Part shown: piece after piece, positions 30,998 through 45,152 of the stretch
Layout: every line of letters starts with the position of its first letter
Numbering within the stretch: the first letter of the stretch is position 1
Origin: Albugo candida
Lineage: Eukaryota > Oomycota > Peronosporomycetes > Albuginales
NCBI GenBank assembly: GCA_040437565.1
Contig: JBDOQK010000029.1
Location: forward strand, 310,001 to 374,000
Reading direction: 5' to 3'
Length of the DNA stretch: 64,000 nucleotides
The notes under the pieces: model-generated
The model's input: only the letters and a program-made list of their open reading frames with translations
The model's database searches: none
What the model was told of the DNA's origin: nothing
Made by a program: the position numbers and the translations under genes

Positions 30998-31833
30998 TCA
31001 GAGCATGTAAAACAAATCCGAATTTTTGATACCAAGTCCAAAATACACAGAACCAAAAATTCTTGTTTCAGGTTGATGAAACACAAATGAGCCTGGAAAG
31101 AACAAGCAACGTAAGGTGACGTATGTTCCAGTATTGTCTTTGTTTAGCACCCATGAGCCCGCCAAATCTTGCTGCACAGACTTCAGTACTGTGCGTATAT
31201 GGACAAGATTTTCACCGGTAGGAAGAGATGTATTTCCCCAATCAATGTCATCTGGCTCTTTGAAGTGAAAGAAACTATTGACATTCATAGCTTCGTTCCA
31301 CTTTAATCCGCCAAAGTATGAATTTCTCAAAATCTGACGGGACGATGAGATGATATATGCACCAGATGGAATTATTGCGATTGTGCTGTCAATCTCACGG
31401 ACGACATGCGCAAGGCGATCAAGTTCTGTCACTGATGAATCGTCTTCTTTCAATAATAAGGATGGGTCGCCTTTAAATCGTCTCGTGCTCCATAAATTAA
31501 TCGTATCCAACTTCGTAGTGTCTGCATCAGGAAGCTGCTGTAGCACTGAAAGCGTGTCGGTACTAATACCTTCAGTGTCAGCAATGGATGGGACTCATAA
31601 GAGGTAACATACCAGAAATAGAACTTTTTTTTCGGGAATGGGTTGCCATTAATCAATGCAACAACGAACAAGTAGTCGGATGACTCACCGCAAATGCGCC
31701 CCCAAAATTGCACAAAATCTAAACCCTCTTCTGCGCGTCGTTGAATAATACCACATTCTATATTACATCGCTCCAGAGGCGTCAGTGTTTGTCCAATACA
31801 GCGCTGCACGACGTCGAACTGGTCTAAATCCAT
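30998..31833 (-). CDS. RSPH9: Radial spoke head protein 9 homologue
   Basis: Two exons, 31613-31833 and 30998-31562, with a 50-nt GT-AG intron (31563-31612); 261 residues against 276 in human. Joining gives KKKFYFCTDTLSVLQQLPDA, which aligns with the human YSLNCTEWSLLPPA segment. Other shared blocks: VQFWGRICG, RRFKGDPS, STIAIIPSGAY, FGGLKWNEAM, SFFHFKEP, LRCLFFPGSFVFHQPETR and the end IKNSDLFYML (human MDLPFML). RSPH9 is part of the head of the radial spokes that regulate motile 9+2 axonemes. This implies a flagellated stage (zoospores) in the life cycle. Convergent with the Dicer-type helicase. Confidence 0.87.
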
Positions 31834-32184
31834 TCTATGGTTGAGATACTCAACGCTGCTGTCCTTTTAATAATCAAGAACAAATAGCCGCAAAGACGAC
31901 CTATCGCCTTGAATTTTTCGCAGCACGAGCGTCGTGTCAAGTAGCCCCTTCATTCACGAGCCTTTATCAGGCCTTTGTAACACCTCAATGACCAAAATAC
32001 TGATAGCCATTTGATGTGAATCGGTAATGCTTGGAGGGAGAGCACCAAATAGATGTGGTAAACCTCAATAAAGACATTCTATTTAATGTAAATATCTACA
32101 TAATCCAGTTCAAATCGAGAACATGCATTCATCGCACGCAGCTCGGCAACAATCCCAATTCCTAGAAGAATACCTCGTGGAATT
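31834..32184. other. Intergenic, nothing recognised
   Basis: 351 bp between the RSPH9 start and the DHX15 stop, both minus strand. It presumably holds the RSPH9 promoter and the DHX15 3' end. I see no gene. Confidence 0.45.
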
Positions 32185-34542
<2,358 letters not shown>

Positions 34543-34835
34543 TTAGTACTTATTTATTGGCTTAAATGGGCGCAGTACACTTATTTATGATTGGTGCACA
34601 GATACCGTCACTTTTCATTGGATATTATATTCGATTTTACATGCTTCACAATTATGCAACATCTATTGCCTTTCAAAGCAAATGCTCCTGCAAGAATTTG
34701 TTCGCATTCAGTGACTCAGGCAAATGGGAAGAGTCCCACTTGGACATCTATGGAGTGAGCTTTGCCCACTTCGTTGAGCCGTCAAAATTAGCCCAGTGAT
34801 TGTCATATTGCCTCCACTCATTTCTACTCATTTCA

Positions 34836-37469
34836 TTACGCCGTCAGAGTCGGTAACGCGCTCGAACATGTGGATGATGTCGGAGGCGTTCTTCCAGTAT
34901 CTTTCTCGGTCGTCTTTGAAATCATTAGTTTTTGTTCCATGATTGCTGACAAGTCATCACGCACTTCTTCATCGTCGCTGTATTCAATGGTGAAGACATC
35001 CTCTTGTGCTTTATGAGCTGAATGTGTTGGTGATGACAAAATCCTTTTCTTGACAGAATGCATGGAGAAACAAGATGTTGTCTCCTCTGCACTTGTATTA
35101 GTCCGAATACTGTCGCGGTCGTCGTCGATGGCGTTTTCAGATGCAGTGGACCAGCGTTCGTGATGTCGGATTTCTTTTGTTCTCTTCCAAGGATTTGCAG
35201 CAGACAATGAGATTTTCGACCATGGGAGTCGCTTGGTGTCTTTGATTCTTGTCTTCATGTTAGTCAATGACGACCTTGACACAGGCATGGATGAAGATGC
35301 GCGAGCTAGAAATTCCAAAGCTGAAAAAGACAAAGCGTTTTCTCGGTCGTCTGCCTTTTGATCGTTCGGTAAATCCATATCGTTGATCGGGAGGGCGGAA
35401 TCCGTCGGCATACTTCGATTCCGGCGAAGATTTGGGACCGAAAAGCGATTCAGAAATGGATCAGCGCCAGTGAGCGCCCATTCATCATAGCGACAATACT
35501 GACATCTTTCATTTACGTGGCCTGTCAGCTCTTGTGGAGAATGTTCAGGGCTGTCACACATGAAAGCGTGCCAAGAAGCAAATCCTCCGTCGAGTATGCT
35601 GATAAAGCGAAAGCCTTGCTTTTGGAAAAAGAGTGCCGCTCGATTGAGATTATCTACATCGAACAGAACGGAGTCACGGACTTTTGACTTGATGTTCTCG
35701 TCTTTGATAAGGATAGTAGATATGCCCACTCCGCTACCGACCAGCACTATGTGAACAAGCGATTTGAGTGGTTCCAGAGCTTCCAAAGCTCTAGCAATGA
35801 GTTCAGGGGAGTCAAATACCGAAGGATCGAGTGTATAAGCAGAAGGGATACGTCCACATTCTAAATCCTCAGAGCTTCGGAGGGCTCGGCAATCAATCAC
35901 AAAATATCGAAGAGCACGATGTTGGGGCTTGTTCAGCACCATGTGATGTTTTCCTTTGTTTGCTGTCGAAATGGAGGAAGGTAGAGGTTCCTCACTTCCC
36001 ATAATGTGTGCACCCACTTCATTGATCCCAATCGTCAGTGCAAAGTATGATATAACCCTTGGGATTGACTCAGCAGGATGTTCCCACTGTGTTTTACCTG
36101 ACACTACATTGTACCAGAAAGATTTTCCAGAAATAGAACTTGACTCGCGTCGCTGCCAATCCGACATGTCTAGGATCATTTTCCCATCCAATGCGTCTGA
36201 TTTCGAAGATTTCACTCCTCGGAACGCCTTCTTTATTGCCACCCTAGATGATGACCTCCTCGTACGGCCACTTGATTTTCTCTTTACAGTGTGATCATTG
36301 GCAAAGCCATCATCTGACTGAACGAATTCTAGAGAGCAGTGGTAGCTTTTGGGTGTTCTCATCCACAATCTTGATGCATATAGGCAAAGAAATTGCACGT
36401 AGTCTCGGCTTTCGACCGCATTCTGAGTAACTGTGACCAATCTACTACGTACTTGATCGGCAATACTTTCCGTGGAACAAATCGAATCTGTTTTGCCAGT
36501 GCTTTCACCAAGAACAATAAATACTTGACGACGCTGTATCAATATCGCTAAAAGAAAGAATAATCCAAACATGGTATCGCCTGTCAGCAGATACTGATCC
36601 AAAAGATATACGAAATTCGACGGCGGCATTCTCCTGAATAAAGTATCGGTGAAAAAATCCCGTGGAATAAGGTGATCTGGTTCACTCCACTCATTCCAGC
36701 ACCACTGATTGAGAAAATGCGCGAGTGCTGGATCATGATAGCACAATAGCTGTTCAATGAGTTCTTTTCTCTCACGATGGAATCGTTTGTGAACATCATC
36801 CGAGGCCGTGACCTCGGTTTCGTTTTTTAAAATCGGATGAACTTGATGCAGCCAAATGTGATGAAGAAACTGACCGCAGAATTGGTAAAAGCAATCATAA
36901 ATCGTAGCCAGTGGTAAATCGGCAATGAAGAAACATGCCATCAAATGAGCCATTCCACTTTTGTACTCTAACGATTTTGTAGACATGTAATATACAATCA
37001 GAGATTCTACTTTCTCTTGCATTTTCTCAATCTGAATCTCATTCTTGACCATCTCACAAACCATAACTGCTTCTTGAACCAATAAATCACATCGAGGCGA
37101 TTTTCGTGACCGAAGCAGAATTCGATCGAATTCTCGAGCACTTGCACTATGCTGATTACGCTTGCATACACTGAGTAGAATTTGCCAGATTTCGCCTCGG
37201 AGATGAGAGCATTTTGTAGGAATTTGCAAAATAGAGAAATGCTGCAGACACTGAAACAATTCCTCTACTCCCGGTCGTCTGGTAATGACAGATGGCTCGT
37301 GTTCCCATTCCAGCTGAGCCAGCGGGTTCGTCAGCGCGGATTGAGAGAAAATTCGATACAATTGCTGTATTTCGAGCTGTTTTGCTTTCGCTATCTGTTG
37401 GTACCATAATCGCAAATAACGTCGACGTATTAGTCGCTTGAGCAGCTCTAATGCCTCTTCGGATACCAT
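34836..37469 (-). CDS. TBC1D23-like protein (TBC and rhodanese domains) with a WW motif
   Basis: 877 residues. The N-terminal half (about 85-330) is a TBC domain: LRGEIWQILLSV opens it, followed by YKSGMAHLMACFF and DHLIPRDFFTDTLF; the arginine- and glutamine-finger motifs of active Rab GAPs are not evident. Residues about 560-690 form a rhodanese-like domain (YFVIDCRALRSS; GFRFISILDGGFASWHAF) with no clear active-site Cys loop. TBC plus inactive rhodanese is the layout of TBC1D23, which links endosome-derived carriers to golgins at the trans-Golgi. Between them lies GKSFWYNVVSGKTQWEHP, the core of a WW domain (about 465-500), not a usual part of TBC1D23. The C-terminal 200 residues are Ser-rich and probably disordered. 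ATG at 37469. Confidence 0.75.
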   Translation of the reverse strand: MVSEEALELLKRLIRRRYLRLWYQQIAKAKQLEIQQLYRIFSQSALTNPLAQLEWEHEPSVITRRPGVEELFQCLQHFSILQIPTKCSHLRGEIWQILLSVCKRNQHSASAREFDRILLRSRKSPRCDLLVQEAVMVCEMVKNEIQIEKMQEKVESLIVYYMSTKSLEYKSGMAHLMACFFIADLPLATIYDCFYQFCGQFLHHIWLHQVHPILKNETEVTASDDVHKRFHRERKELIEQLLCYHDPALAHFLNQWCWNEWSEPDHLIPRDFFTDTLFRRMPPSNFVYLLDQYLLTGDTMFGLFFLLAILIQRRQVFIVLGESTGKTDSICSTESIADQVRSRLVTVTQNAVESRDYVQFLCLYASRLWMRTPKSYHCSLEFVQSDDGFANDHTVKRKSSGRTRRSSSRVAIKKAFRGVKSSKSDALDGKMILDMSDWQRRESSSISGKSFWYNVVSGKTQWEHPAESIPRVISYFALTIGINEVGAHIMGSEEPLPSSISTANKGKHHMVLNKPQHRALRYFVIDCRALRSSEDLECGRIPSAYTLDPSVFDSPELIARALEALEPLKSLVHIVLVGSGVGISTILIKDENIKSKVRDSVLFDVDNLNRAALFFQKQGFRFISILDGGFASWHAFMCDSPEHSPQELTGHVNERCQYCRYDEWALTGADPFLNRFSVPNLRRNRSMPTDSALPINDMDLPNDQKADDRENALSFSALEFLARASSSMPVSRSSLTNMKTRIKDTKRLPWSKISLSAANPWKRTKEIRHHERWSTASENAIDDDRDSIRTNTSAEETTSCFSMHSVKKRILSSPTHSAHKAQEDVFTIEYSDDEEVRDDLSAIMEQKLMISKTTEKDTGRTPPTSSTCSSALPTLTA

Positions 37470-37692
37470 CGAAAAAGTGCCAAACTCGTTGAGAAGTCCG
37501 CCAAAAAAGCTTTTGCGTCGCCTTTACACTTCCTTTCCGCGCGCGCTCTCTCTCCCAAATGGAACATACAGAATGAATGTACACTGTGAATGAATTGAGA
37601 AGAATTGTAAGAAATGAATTGAATTGTAAGCCGTGTGACACGAACGTACAAAACATCAGCGTATACATTCGCGCAACGTTTCACCAGATCTA

Positions 37693-39019
37693 ATGCATTC
37701 GAATCCCAACAGCGATCGCTTCGCTGCGACAAGAGATTGCTACTCGTTTCGGAATACAAGTACACGGCGTAGCAATAAACGAAGAAAAAGTATATGTACA
37801 GGTGGGGAAGAGAAAAGTGTCGTTGTAGATCTCAATACAATTGCAGCTTCGATGGATTTAACCGAAATAAAACAAGAAAGAAATGATGACTACTGCATGC
37901 CACCAGATACTTTCCTTACAAACAATGCTCCTAGTAACAATAGAGCGATATATCCAACCAATCCAAGCGCCCGATTAGTCGTTATGGATACCTATCTCTA
38001 TCGCCAATTAGCACTCAAGGACGAATGGCTTGTTGCAACACAAAAAAGTATGTCCTATAATATGATATAAGTTTTGCTGATACATTATATTATCTCATGA
38101 TATCATAGATCTCAGCCTTCTCCGCCAAGAATGCATGGATATTCGGCGAGAATTGTCAAAAGCCAATGAAGAAAATGATCGCTGTCTTATGCAGCTGGAA
38201 GATGTACTTACAAATCGTCCCAAGATCATCGCCAAAGAAGCTTTGGATCTACATATACATCAATCAGAACACTGGCGTAAGGAAATGGGGAAACGAATCA
38301 AACATTTGAGTCAACGGATGGACGAAATCGAAGACCGACATGCCCCTATCCCTGCTATTAAAAAGGAGCAATCTGTGGAAACGCTGGCAGTAGAACAATC
38401 CCATCACAGTTGTACAGAAAAACAAAAGGAGTTGGAACAAATCAAATTGCGGCAAAAAGAGTTTAGCGATTCGTTTGTAGAACATCAAGTTATGGCCGAA
38501 CGTATACTAGCAGAGAAAGACAAGAGTAGTAAAGAACTGAGAAAAAAGTTGCAGAGTGTCCAGGATTCCTGTCTGGATCGCACTATGGAGGCAATACGAA
38601 TGGCCAACTACAGCCTTGAGTCGACCCACACAGTTACTCAGAAACTGAATGAAGTGAATGGGCAAGTCAAGGCGATACATGAAGACATTAGCAGCTTACG
38701 ACAAGAATTCGCTGGTATTCGAACAGCACTGCATGAGACAAAGAAACAAGTGCACAAGAGAGTTTCATTCGCAACACGAGACGAATTGGCGTTAGTTGAG
38801 AAACAGTGCTTTCAGACAATCGCAAAGAACCAGACTGCACAACGGACGAAATTCGAGCAATTTGATCGTTTTCGAGAATTTATAGAGAATCGTCAGGAAA
38901 TGTGGCAAAACAATGTATCGCAATTAGCACACGAAGTGTACAATTCAATGGAAATTGACTTTTCCAAGCATGTTGCTGAGAATACAGCTCTACGGAAGTT
39001 GATCGTCGGATTACAGCAA
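37693..39019 (+). CDS. Coiled-coil protein of unknown function, 5' part before an assembly gap
   Basis: Exon 1 37693-38047, then a 61-nt AT-rich intron (38048-38108), then exon 2 from 38109 into the gap at 39020. The start has a basic patch (RRSNKRRKS). From the second exon a long coiled coil runs to the gap. If the sequence that follows the same point in the second copy (40692-42338) is its continuation, the frame stays open and the protein would be 970 residues. That tail has a Ser/Asp/Glu-rich linker and a globular region about 400 residues long that I do not recognise. Divergent from the TBC1D23-like gene, 223 bp between the two ATGs. Confidence 0.6.
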
Positions 39020-39119
39020 NNNNNNNNNNNNNNNNNNNNNNNNNNNNNNNNNNNNNNNNNNNNNNNNNNNNNNNNNNNNNNNNNNNNNNNNNNNNNNNNN
39101 NNNNNNNNNNNNNNNNNNN
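39020..39119. other. Assembly gap
   Basis: 100-N placeholder. Its left end stops inside the coiled-coil gene and its right end starts in the 5' flank of an acyl-CoA dehydrogenase copy, so the true order here is not established. Confidence 0.95.
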
Positions 39120-40220
39120 TAGCTATTTCATTCGCTGCTATGGAATCTTCCTATCATTGTATCGGCTATAATTGTAATGCATACTACCGAGTCTTATTTC
39201 AAATATTGCGGACCTTTTCTGCGATCTCATCGCTATTTGGCTATATCCATACTTCATTATTCGATCGTGATGCGCGCCGCTTTCCTCCGAGCACTTCCTC
39301 TTCACAGTCAACACATCCATTTCCGCTTACTTCAGACAGCTGCAGAAGCAGCCTCTACTGTTTCGTACACACGCAGACTGTTTCTCGGTGTCAATAATGC
39401 CGTACGCGCTTTTCCTTACCCGAAAGTTTCCGTCGAAGAACAGGAGACGCTGCAGTTGCTTGTAACGTCTATGGCAAAGTACTTTGAGAATGTCGACAGC
39501 AAACAGATCGATGAAAAAAAAAGGAAATTCCGGAGGAAACGTTAAATGAACTTAAGGAACTTGGAGTTTTTGGACTGCAAATTGAGGAGCAGTGGATGGA
39601 TTAGAATTATCCAATACCGGTTACGCGCGTGTTTGTGAGGAATTCACAGATGCCAGCATTGCAGTCTCTGTTAGTTTTCGGTCAAAAGGGGAAGTCAATT
39701 ATCAGGTTTAACAGTCTCCGACGGGCCACTAATCACGACCTCTCGAATTATGTGTCATACCTCATAGTCGTCGTTTCGCATGTCGTGTGTACTGCACACT
39801 CGGTGCGTCAACTACAGTGTACGTTTCAACAGTCACCATAATGGCGCATCAGTCAATTGGACTGAAAGGTATTTTACTGAATGGAAACGAGCACCAGGTG
39901 GCGTCTTCTGATTCGGGCATATCTGAGTTTTGTCTGATTCGTTTGTTCGAATAAAAAGCAAAGTACCTACACAAAATTGCTACAGGAGAGCATATTGCAG
40001 CATTCGCGTTGACAGAACCTTCAAGTGGGTCCGATGCGGCATCGATCAAAACCCGAACAACTCTGTCCGAGGACGGAAAGTATTATATTCTGAATGGTAG
40101 CAAAATATGGATCAGTAATGGTGACTGGGCAGATGTGATGACTGTGTTCGCGCAGACAGAAGTTGACGGAAAGGATAATGCCACTGTGTTCATTGCTGAG
40201 CGTGGCTTAGGTGGTGTTAC
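39120..40220 (+). pseudogene. Truncated copy of the very-long-chain acyl-CoA dehydrogenase gene
   Basis: Aligns with the intact gene from its 5' flank (compare 47822) to about residue 240, then stops abruptly at 40220. It keeps recognisable stretches ([28 protein letters not shown]). It is dead: the first exon has frame-breaking changes near the start and near the KIPDE block, a 168-bp insertion lies at 39667-39834, the intron acceptor is changed from TAG to TAA at the place matching 48476-48478, and the catalytic half is missing. The breakpoint at 40220/40221 joins it directly to a copy of the coiled-coil gene. Confidence 0.8.
39667..39834. mobile_element. 168-bp insertion with 5-bp direct repeats
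   Basis: Compared with the intact dehydrogenase gene, 168 extra bases interrupt the copy between CAGTC and ACCAT. CAGTC occurs at both edges (39662-39666 and 39830-39834), as expected for a target-site duplication. It contains no coding frame of note and no clear terminal inverted repeats; class unknown. Confidence 0.5.
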
Positions 40221-42338
40221 TGCAGAGTGTTCAGGATTACTCTTTGGATCGCACTATGAAGACAATACGAATGGCCAACTACAGCCTTAATTCGACTCAG
40301 ACTGTTACTCAGAAACTGAATGAAGTGAATGGGCAAGTCAAGGCGATACATGAAGACATTAGCAGCGTACGACAAGAATTCGCTGGTATTCGAACAGCAC
40401 TGCATGTGACAAAGAAACAAGTGCACAAGAGAGTTTCATTCGCAACACGAGACGAATTGGCGTTAGTTGAGAAGCAATGCTTACAGGCAATCGCAAAGAA
40501 CCAGACTGCACAACGGACGAAATGTGAGCAATTTGATCGTTTTCGAGATATTTGTAGAGAATCGTCAGGAAATGTGGCAAAACAATGAAATACAATTAGC
40601 ACACAAAGTGTACAATTCAATGGAAATTGACTTTTCCAAGCATGTTGCTGAGAATACAGCTCTACGGAAGCTGATTGTCGGATTACAGCAACAAGTTTGC
40701 GATTTGAAGCAAGCTGTAGCGACACAAACTTCTGATCCAATGACATTAGCTGAAGCTTGTCCATCTCGACATTCGAATCGAAAAGTGACAAAAAGGCAAC
40801 ATTATGAGAAAGTGAATGATTGCAATCGACCTCTTTTGTTCAACCAACAGCAATCAGCTCAAAAAGATTGCTCGAATCGAAGTAGAACCGATAATTCAAC
40901 CCGGCCGCACAAGAGTCTATCTCCATTACAGTCAAAAGAATCGGACGTGTCGTCAACCATGACACGTATCAATACCAATGTCCATACAGTTCAAGATGAA
41001 AGCTGTATGAGCGACGAAGACGAAGTTCTCGAAGTTTGCACTCCATCTCAATTAGCTGGTTATGATCAGGGGCGAAAAACGCCCACGCAGCAGGAAACTA
41101 TTGTAATTGAAGACGATTCTGAATCGGAGACGGGAATCGCATCATCATCATCTTCCAAGCACACTCGCGCCGACACTCTAATGAAGGCGGAGGAGAATGG
41201 TGTCCGAGTGGAAGTACACAAACGCACTTCACTTACTTGGCACCATGTTGGTCAGGGAATCAAACTCTACCTGAGCTTTGGAGGCGCACCTAGTCCAACT
41301 GACGAGTGGCGATTGCGGATACCGAACCTTTTGCTTGAAGACCAGAGTATGCTCTCTACTATGCAAGAAATCAAAACGACCTTTGAAGTTTTCCAATCAG
41401 TTCCTCAGCAGCTCTTGCATTCAGTCACACAGGCAGCTACCATCGACAGCAGTACTGCATCGGAGGACAACAAAGCGATCGAACACATCACCGAAGAAGA
41501 TATCCGGGTCAAGTATGGCAATGTATTGCTTCGCGTTCATCGAATGTGGATAAAAACTATCAAACCCAGCATCAAGAAAGTGACTCAGAGTTCTCTCAGA
41601 CCATGTACAGAACTAGACGATCTGGACATCTCCACTCCTATTTCCTTGCTTGTGAGTCAATGGACCCAGCATCACTCATCCAAGGTCGATATACTTGAGT
41701 GGCGTGGGAAACTGGCCACGTCATTTTATCAAGTTCTCTGTTCCCAATTCGAAGGCACATTCTCCGATCTCTCGTGCAACGTGGCTTCATGTTCTCCTGC
41801 TGTGTTCCTCTTCCACCTTATGCTACAGCCATTGGAGATCAAGCGAGTTTTTCCTCAACATGGCCGCTTCCGTCTGACTGATTCTGGTCGAGCAGTGATA
41901 AGCACATCATGGGATCGTCTTTTATCCAGCATTCCATACGAATTCTTCATAGAAAATGCATGGTTGGAAGCACAGTCCGATGCTGCAGGACAAGTGATCT
42001 CGCCCTTGGGTATATCTCACGTGCTTGCAACCATGATCTTCTACACCAGTATGATACAACTTCCCGAAACAACTTCCGAGTCTGCTTCCCTTATGTTTCT
42101 TGTGGAGCGCATTAGCGTTGTTACAGAGTGGTTTTATAGTATGTTGGTGATAAACGGCGTGAAAGCCTCGACAATGGCTTCGTGTGAGCATTTAAGGTTG
42201 GACAAGGCGATTGTGGAAGTGGAAGGCGTTGATAGCAAATTCGTGAGCAACTTGCAACTGGACGGGTTTTTTGAGGTTGCTCATGTCGTGTGGCTCGAGT
42301 CCAATCGCTCGGTGGAATCTCAACCCCAAGAGCAGTAA
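40221..42338 (+). pseudogene. 5'-truncated second copy of the coiled-coil gene (carries the 3' half)
   Basis: From 40221 the sequence matches 38550 onward of the coiled-coil gene, to the point where that copy meets the gap, with a few percent differences. One extra base near 40550 shifts the frame in the overlap; from there a frame of over 580 codons runs to the stop at 42336-42338. The 3' region encodes an acidic, Ser-rich linker (DEDEVLEVCTPSQ; EDDSESETGIASSSSS) and a C-terminal globular part beginning near LTWHHVGQGIKLYLSF, with no family I know. This copy has no promoter or start of its own. Its tail may be the true 3' end of the gene at 37693 if the assembly order is wrong. Confidence 0.6.
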
Positions 42339-43020
42339 AGGTTGTTGCGGTCATGTCCCGACTGCGTGGATCATTACAAACTTATAGAAATGATGAATGT
42401 TGGTCAATGGGAAGGAGTCGTTTGGAGCGAATCGTGGGAACGTGGGAATGAAGGTTGGACGTTTCACTCATAGTGAAAATGATCACTTTCGAATTTCTAA
42501 GATCTGATATTGCTGCTACCGTTTGCGCGCCTATTTTCGAGTATATCATCGACTTGCAACAGATTAGTGAGCTTTTTGACGTTTTCGTGGCGTTATCTGT
42601 TTGGAAGGGAGCGTGCTCTCGAGATGACAATGCTCGCCGCCAGTTTGTGGATTTGGCAGTGAAATAAGTGTTATTCCTCGATCTGGAAGATTTTGCCGAA
42701 ATACCTCTGATAAGCGGTTATGGTGTGCTTCTTTGGCATAGCTTCACGCAGTTTCTTAGATCACTTAAATGCGATTTGTATCACGGCGTGGATTAAGACA
42801 TAAGTTTTGTTGGCTGGTTGTTATGGATGTGGTGCTGCGATGTGCTTTCGGGAGAAACATTTACTCATAGGTTTACATCTAACAAGTGGAAAAGAAATGT
42901 CTTAGGGATAATCATCGAATCATTCAATTGAGCGCGTATTCTCATACATCATTGCAATTGCGAGATAGAAGAAACGAAAAGTTCGACGCAAGTATCTCAA
43001 GTAACTTCTGTCAATGTTTA
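42339..43020. other. Spacer with one unassigned short frame
   Basis: Between the coiled-coil tail and the secreted-protein gene. A plus-strand frame at 42479-42667, from ATG, reads MITFEFLRSDIAATVCAPIF and on to a stop (62 codons). It looks more protein-like than chance but has no recognisable domain. Confidence 0.35.
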
Positions 43021-43788
43021 TCAAAAGAGGTAAGTAGGTACGATATTGATCTGTCTGTTTCTGTTCGACCTTGGAGCTTGGGGAGATTTGTACGGAGTAA
43101 TGTCTGCCCGGAAACATTTAAAGTGAATGTAAAACCTTTCCTCACTGTTCTTGACTGTTTTCAAGAATATGAATTCGTGCTGATCCAACGCAGACGAACC
43201 AATTACAAATTTGTCCAACTTCTGCCCGATATTGAAAGCGGACAAAAGGAATGTGATAGCGTGAGATCCAGAGGAAAACGTGACCAGTCTGCCCTCTGTA
43301 ATACCTCTCAAAAAGTTATGATCTGGAGCGGGCACATCAAATTTTTTACACCCAAAATCGAAAACCGATGAATATTCGTTGGATGTTACACAATAACGCA
43401 CAGTCATTTCGAGCTCCCATTTTGCGCTATTGGGGGATACTTTGAAGTGTCCCTGTTTTGTTGTCTTCTTTTTCCAAGTAAGCTTCTTTTTGAACGTAAC
43501 CTCCTCTGCCAAAGTAAGCTTATCTTTCTGAAAGTGGTACTCAAAAGTCTTACAGTCTTTACCAGTTCCATTGGGCGACAGATCAATTGCATCTGGCAAA
43601 GGATAGTCTTCATGCGGCACGCAGAAGTACATTATTACATCTTTGGATCCCATACTAATCTTACATTCTCTTGCATGTTTGCTGGCTTTGAATTTATCAT
43701 TTGTACACAAAATCGGTTTCTTGAACGGGCATTCGTACGTGATTACGAATTGCATGACAAGCTGGATTTGACTAAAATAAAGCTTCAT
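43021..43788 (-). CDS. Probable secreted cysteine-containing protein, family member 1
   Basis: 255 residues from ATG 43788. The start MKLYFSQIQLVMQFVITYEC is short, hydrophobic and ends before CPFKKPILC, compatible with a signal peptide. The mature part has about eight cysteines and several beta-like stretches (TLAEEVTFKKKLTWKKK; AKWELEMTVRYCV), no membrane segment and no RXLR or CHXC motif. A partly degraded paralogue lies at 45306-46166. A secreted, duplicated, family-less protein would suit a host-interaction role, but that is inference; I recognise no family. Confidence 0.5.
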   Translation of the reverse strand: MKLYFSQIQLVMQFVITYECPFKKPILCTNDKFKASKHARECKISMGSKDVIMYFCVPHEDYPLPDAIDLSPNGTGKDCKTFEYHFQKDKLTLAEEVTFKKKLTWKKKTTKQGHFKVSPNSAKWELEMTVRYCVTSNEYSSVFDFGCKKFDVPAPDHNFLRGITEGRLVTFSSGSHAITFLLSAFNIGQKLDKFVIGSSALDQHEFIFLKTVKNSEERFYIHFKCFRADITPYKSPQAPRSNRNRQINIVPTYLF

Positions 43789-45152
43789 TATGAGAGGACG
43801 TGAGACGACTTGATTATTAGGAAGCAGTTCTTCCAAGATGGTAAAATTGAGAATGAGGAAGTCTGTTCCATACTTTATTGGCTCACGAGTGCTTAAACAA
43901 CTTTGCAACAAATGACGGAGATGTCAAGGGATCATTCTTTGAATAAAATTTCAAAAGCACACAAGTCCATTGTATCTCAGATTCATGAAAAATACCATAC
44001 TTAGTTGTACATAAAAAGACACATCACACCTGAGTCGGGCAACGTTTTTTTCTCTTCCTTCTGCAGTTCAGTATTTTCTATCGCTGGATAGGCCAGAATA
44101 ATTGGGTTATTTAAAGGAATCGGTGGGATTGGTTGCAAGAAAAAAGTGGGTGAGCAAAACGAGACATGAAAAGAAACAGTAATACAGCGCAATTGCAAAC
44201 AATCAGAAGTGACGACTGTACTAAAACCGTGTCACTTAATACGAAAGAGAATCTTCTATTACGGGCCCTTACTATGTGAACGACACAGAAAAGAGAATCT
44301 AGCAGCAAGAGTGATCAAGATAGAGAGGCTCAGATTAGGTGATTGGTCCTTGCATGGTGTTGTTGACAACTGAGATCACCATGGCAGGACTCGATTGTCA
44401 GTGTGCACATATCACATTCCGAAATCGCTGTGTCCTACTAATCGCGTCAACATTATGAGTTTACAAGGGTAAAAGGCCAAAGAATACTATTTCGGCTAAC
44501 ATTGCCCCTATTGTATTTGTATACATACTTGACTGCGTAAATTCCATAAGTGCGTCTTAGATGCTGTAAGCCGAATATGAAGTTTGCACAGCAGCGCTCA
44601 AATTTTCAATGCACCCCCTGTCTTTTTGCTGAAGAGCTTTTCCCATGTTATTTCATAGATCAACTGTTCTAATATTGAAAACCGTTTTCAAATCGTCGAA
44701 GAGTGCGTGTAACGATCGAAACACAAATACGACGCTTATTCTTCAACTGTCATGGCTGTAATTCCTGTCACAGAGCATCTGATGCGCGCAGATCCCTCTT
44801 GATATTCAACACTTTCGACTGCTGAGGCTGCTCCACTTTCGTCATATCTGCATGTATAGGTCCCTTTTCGGCTGTAAGAGCTTCATTGTGCAGTCTATGA
44901 CAAGTCTCATCTTCAAGATACTGCTTCGTTCACGTTTTAGGCTTCCGTAAATCTTCAACGAGCTTCTACATCTGTGAAGCAGTACCATGATTGATATGGT
45001 TGTAGCATCTGAAAAAAGTAGAAGATACCATCCAGAACGCTCGTATTTCGCGTCTCACGTCTTTCGTGCTTGCTTTCTCTCTTTAGCTAGCTATTTCATT
45101 CGCTGCTATGGAATCTTCCTATCATTGTATCGGCTATAATTGTAATGCATAC
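43789..45152. other. Spacer of the first repeat unit
   Basis: No gene seen. Long stretches are diverged copies of the spacer at 46370-47860 (for example the ACAAGGGTAAAA block near 44464 and again near 47166). Its right end (from about 45089) is the same sequence as 39119-39182, the 5' flank of the dehydrogenase copy. Confidence 0.6.

Noticed and set aside
37680-37710. tRNA-like GCATTCGAATCCC string
   Set aside because: No acceptor stem or anticodon arm can be drawn around it, and it overlaps the start of the coiled-coil gene.
38135-39397. One long frame across the gap at 39020-39119 joining coiled coil to a Ser-rich tail
   Set aside because: The frame passes through the N run by chance. 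The right side is the leader and broken first exon of a dehydrogenase copy.
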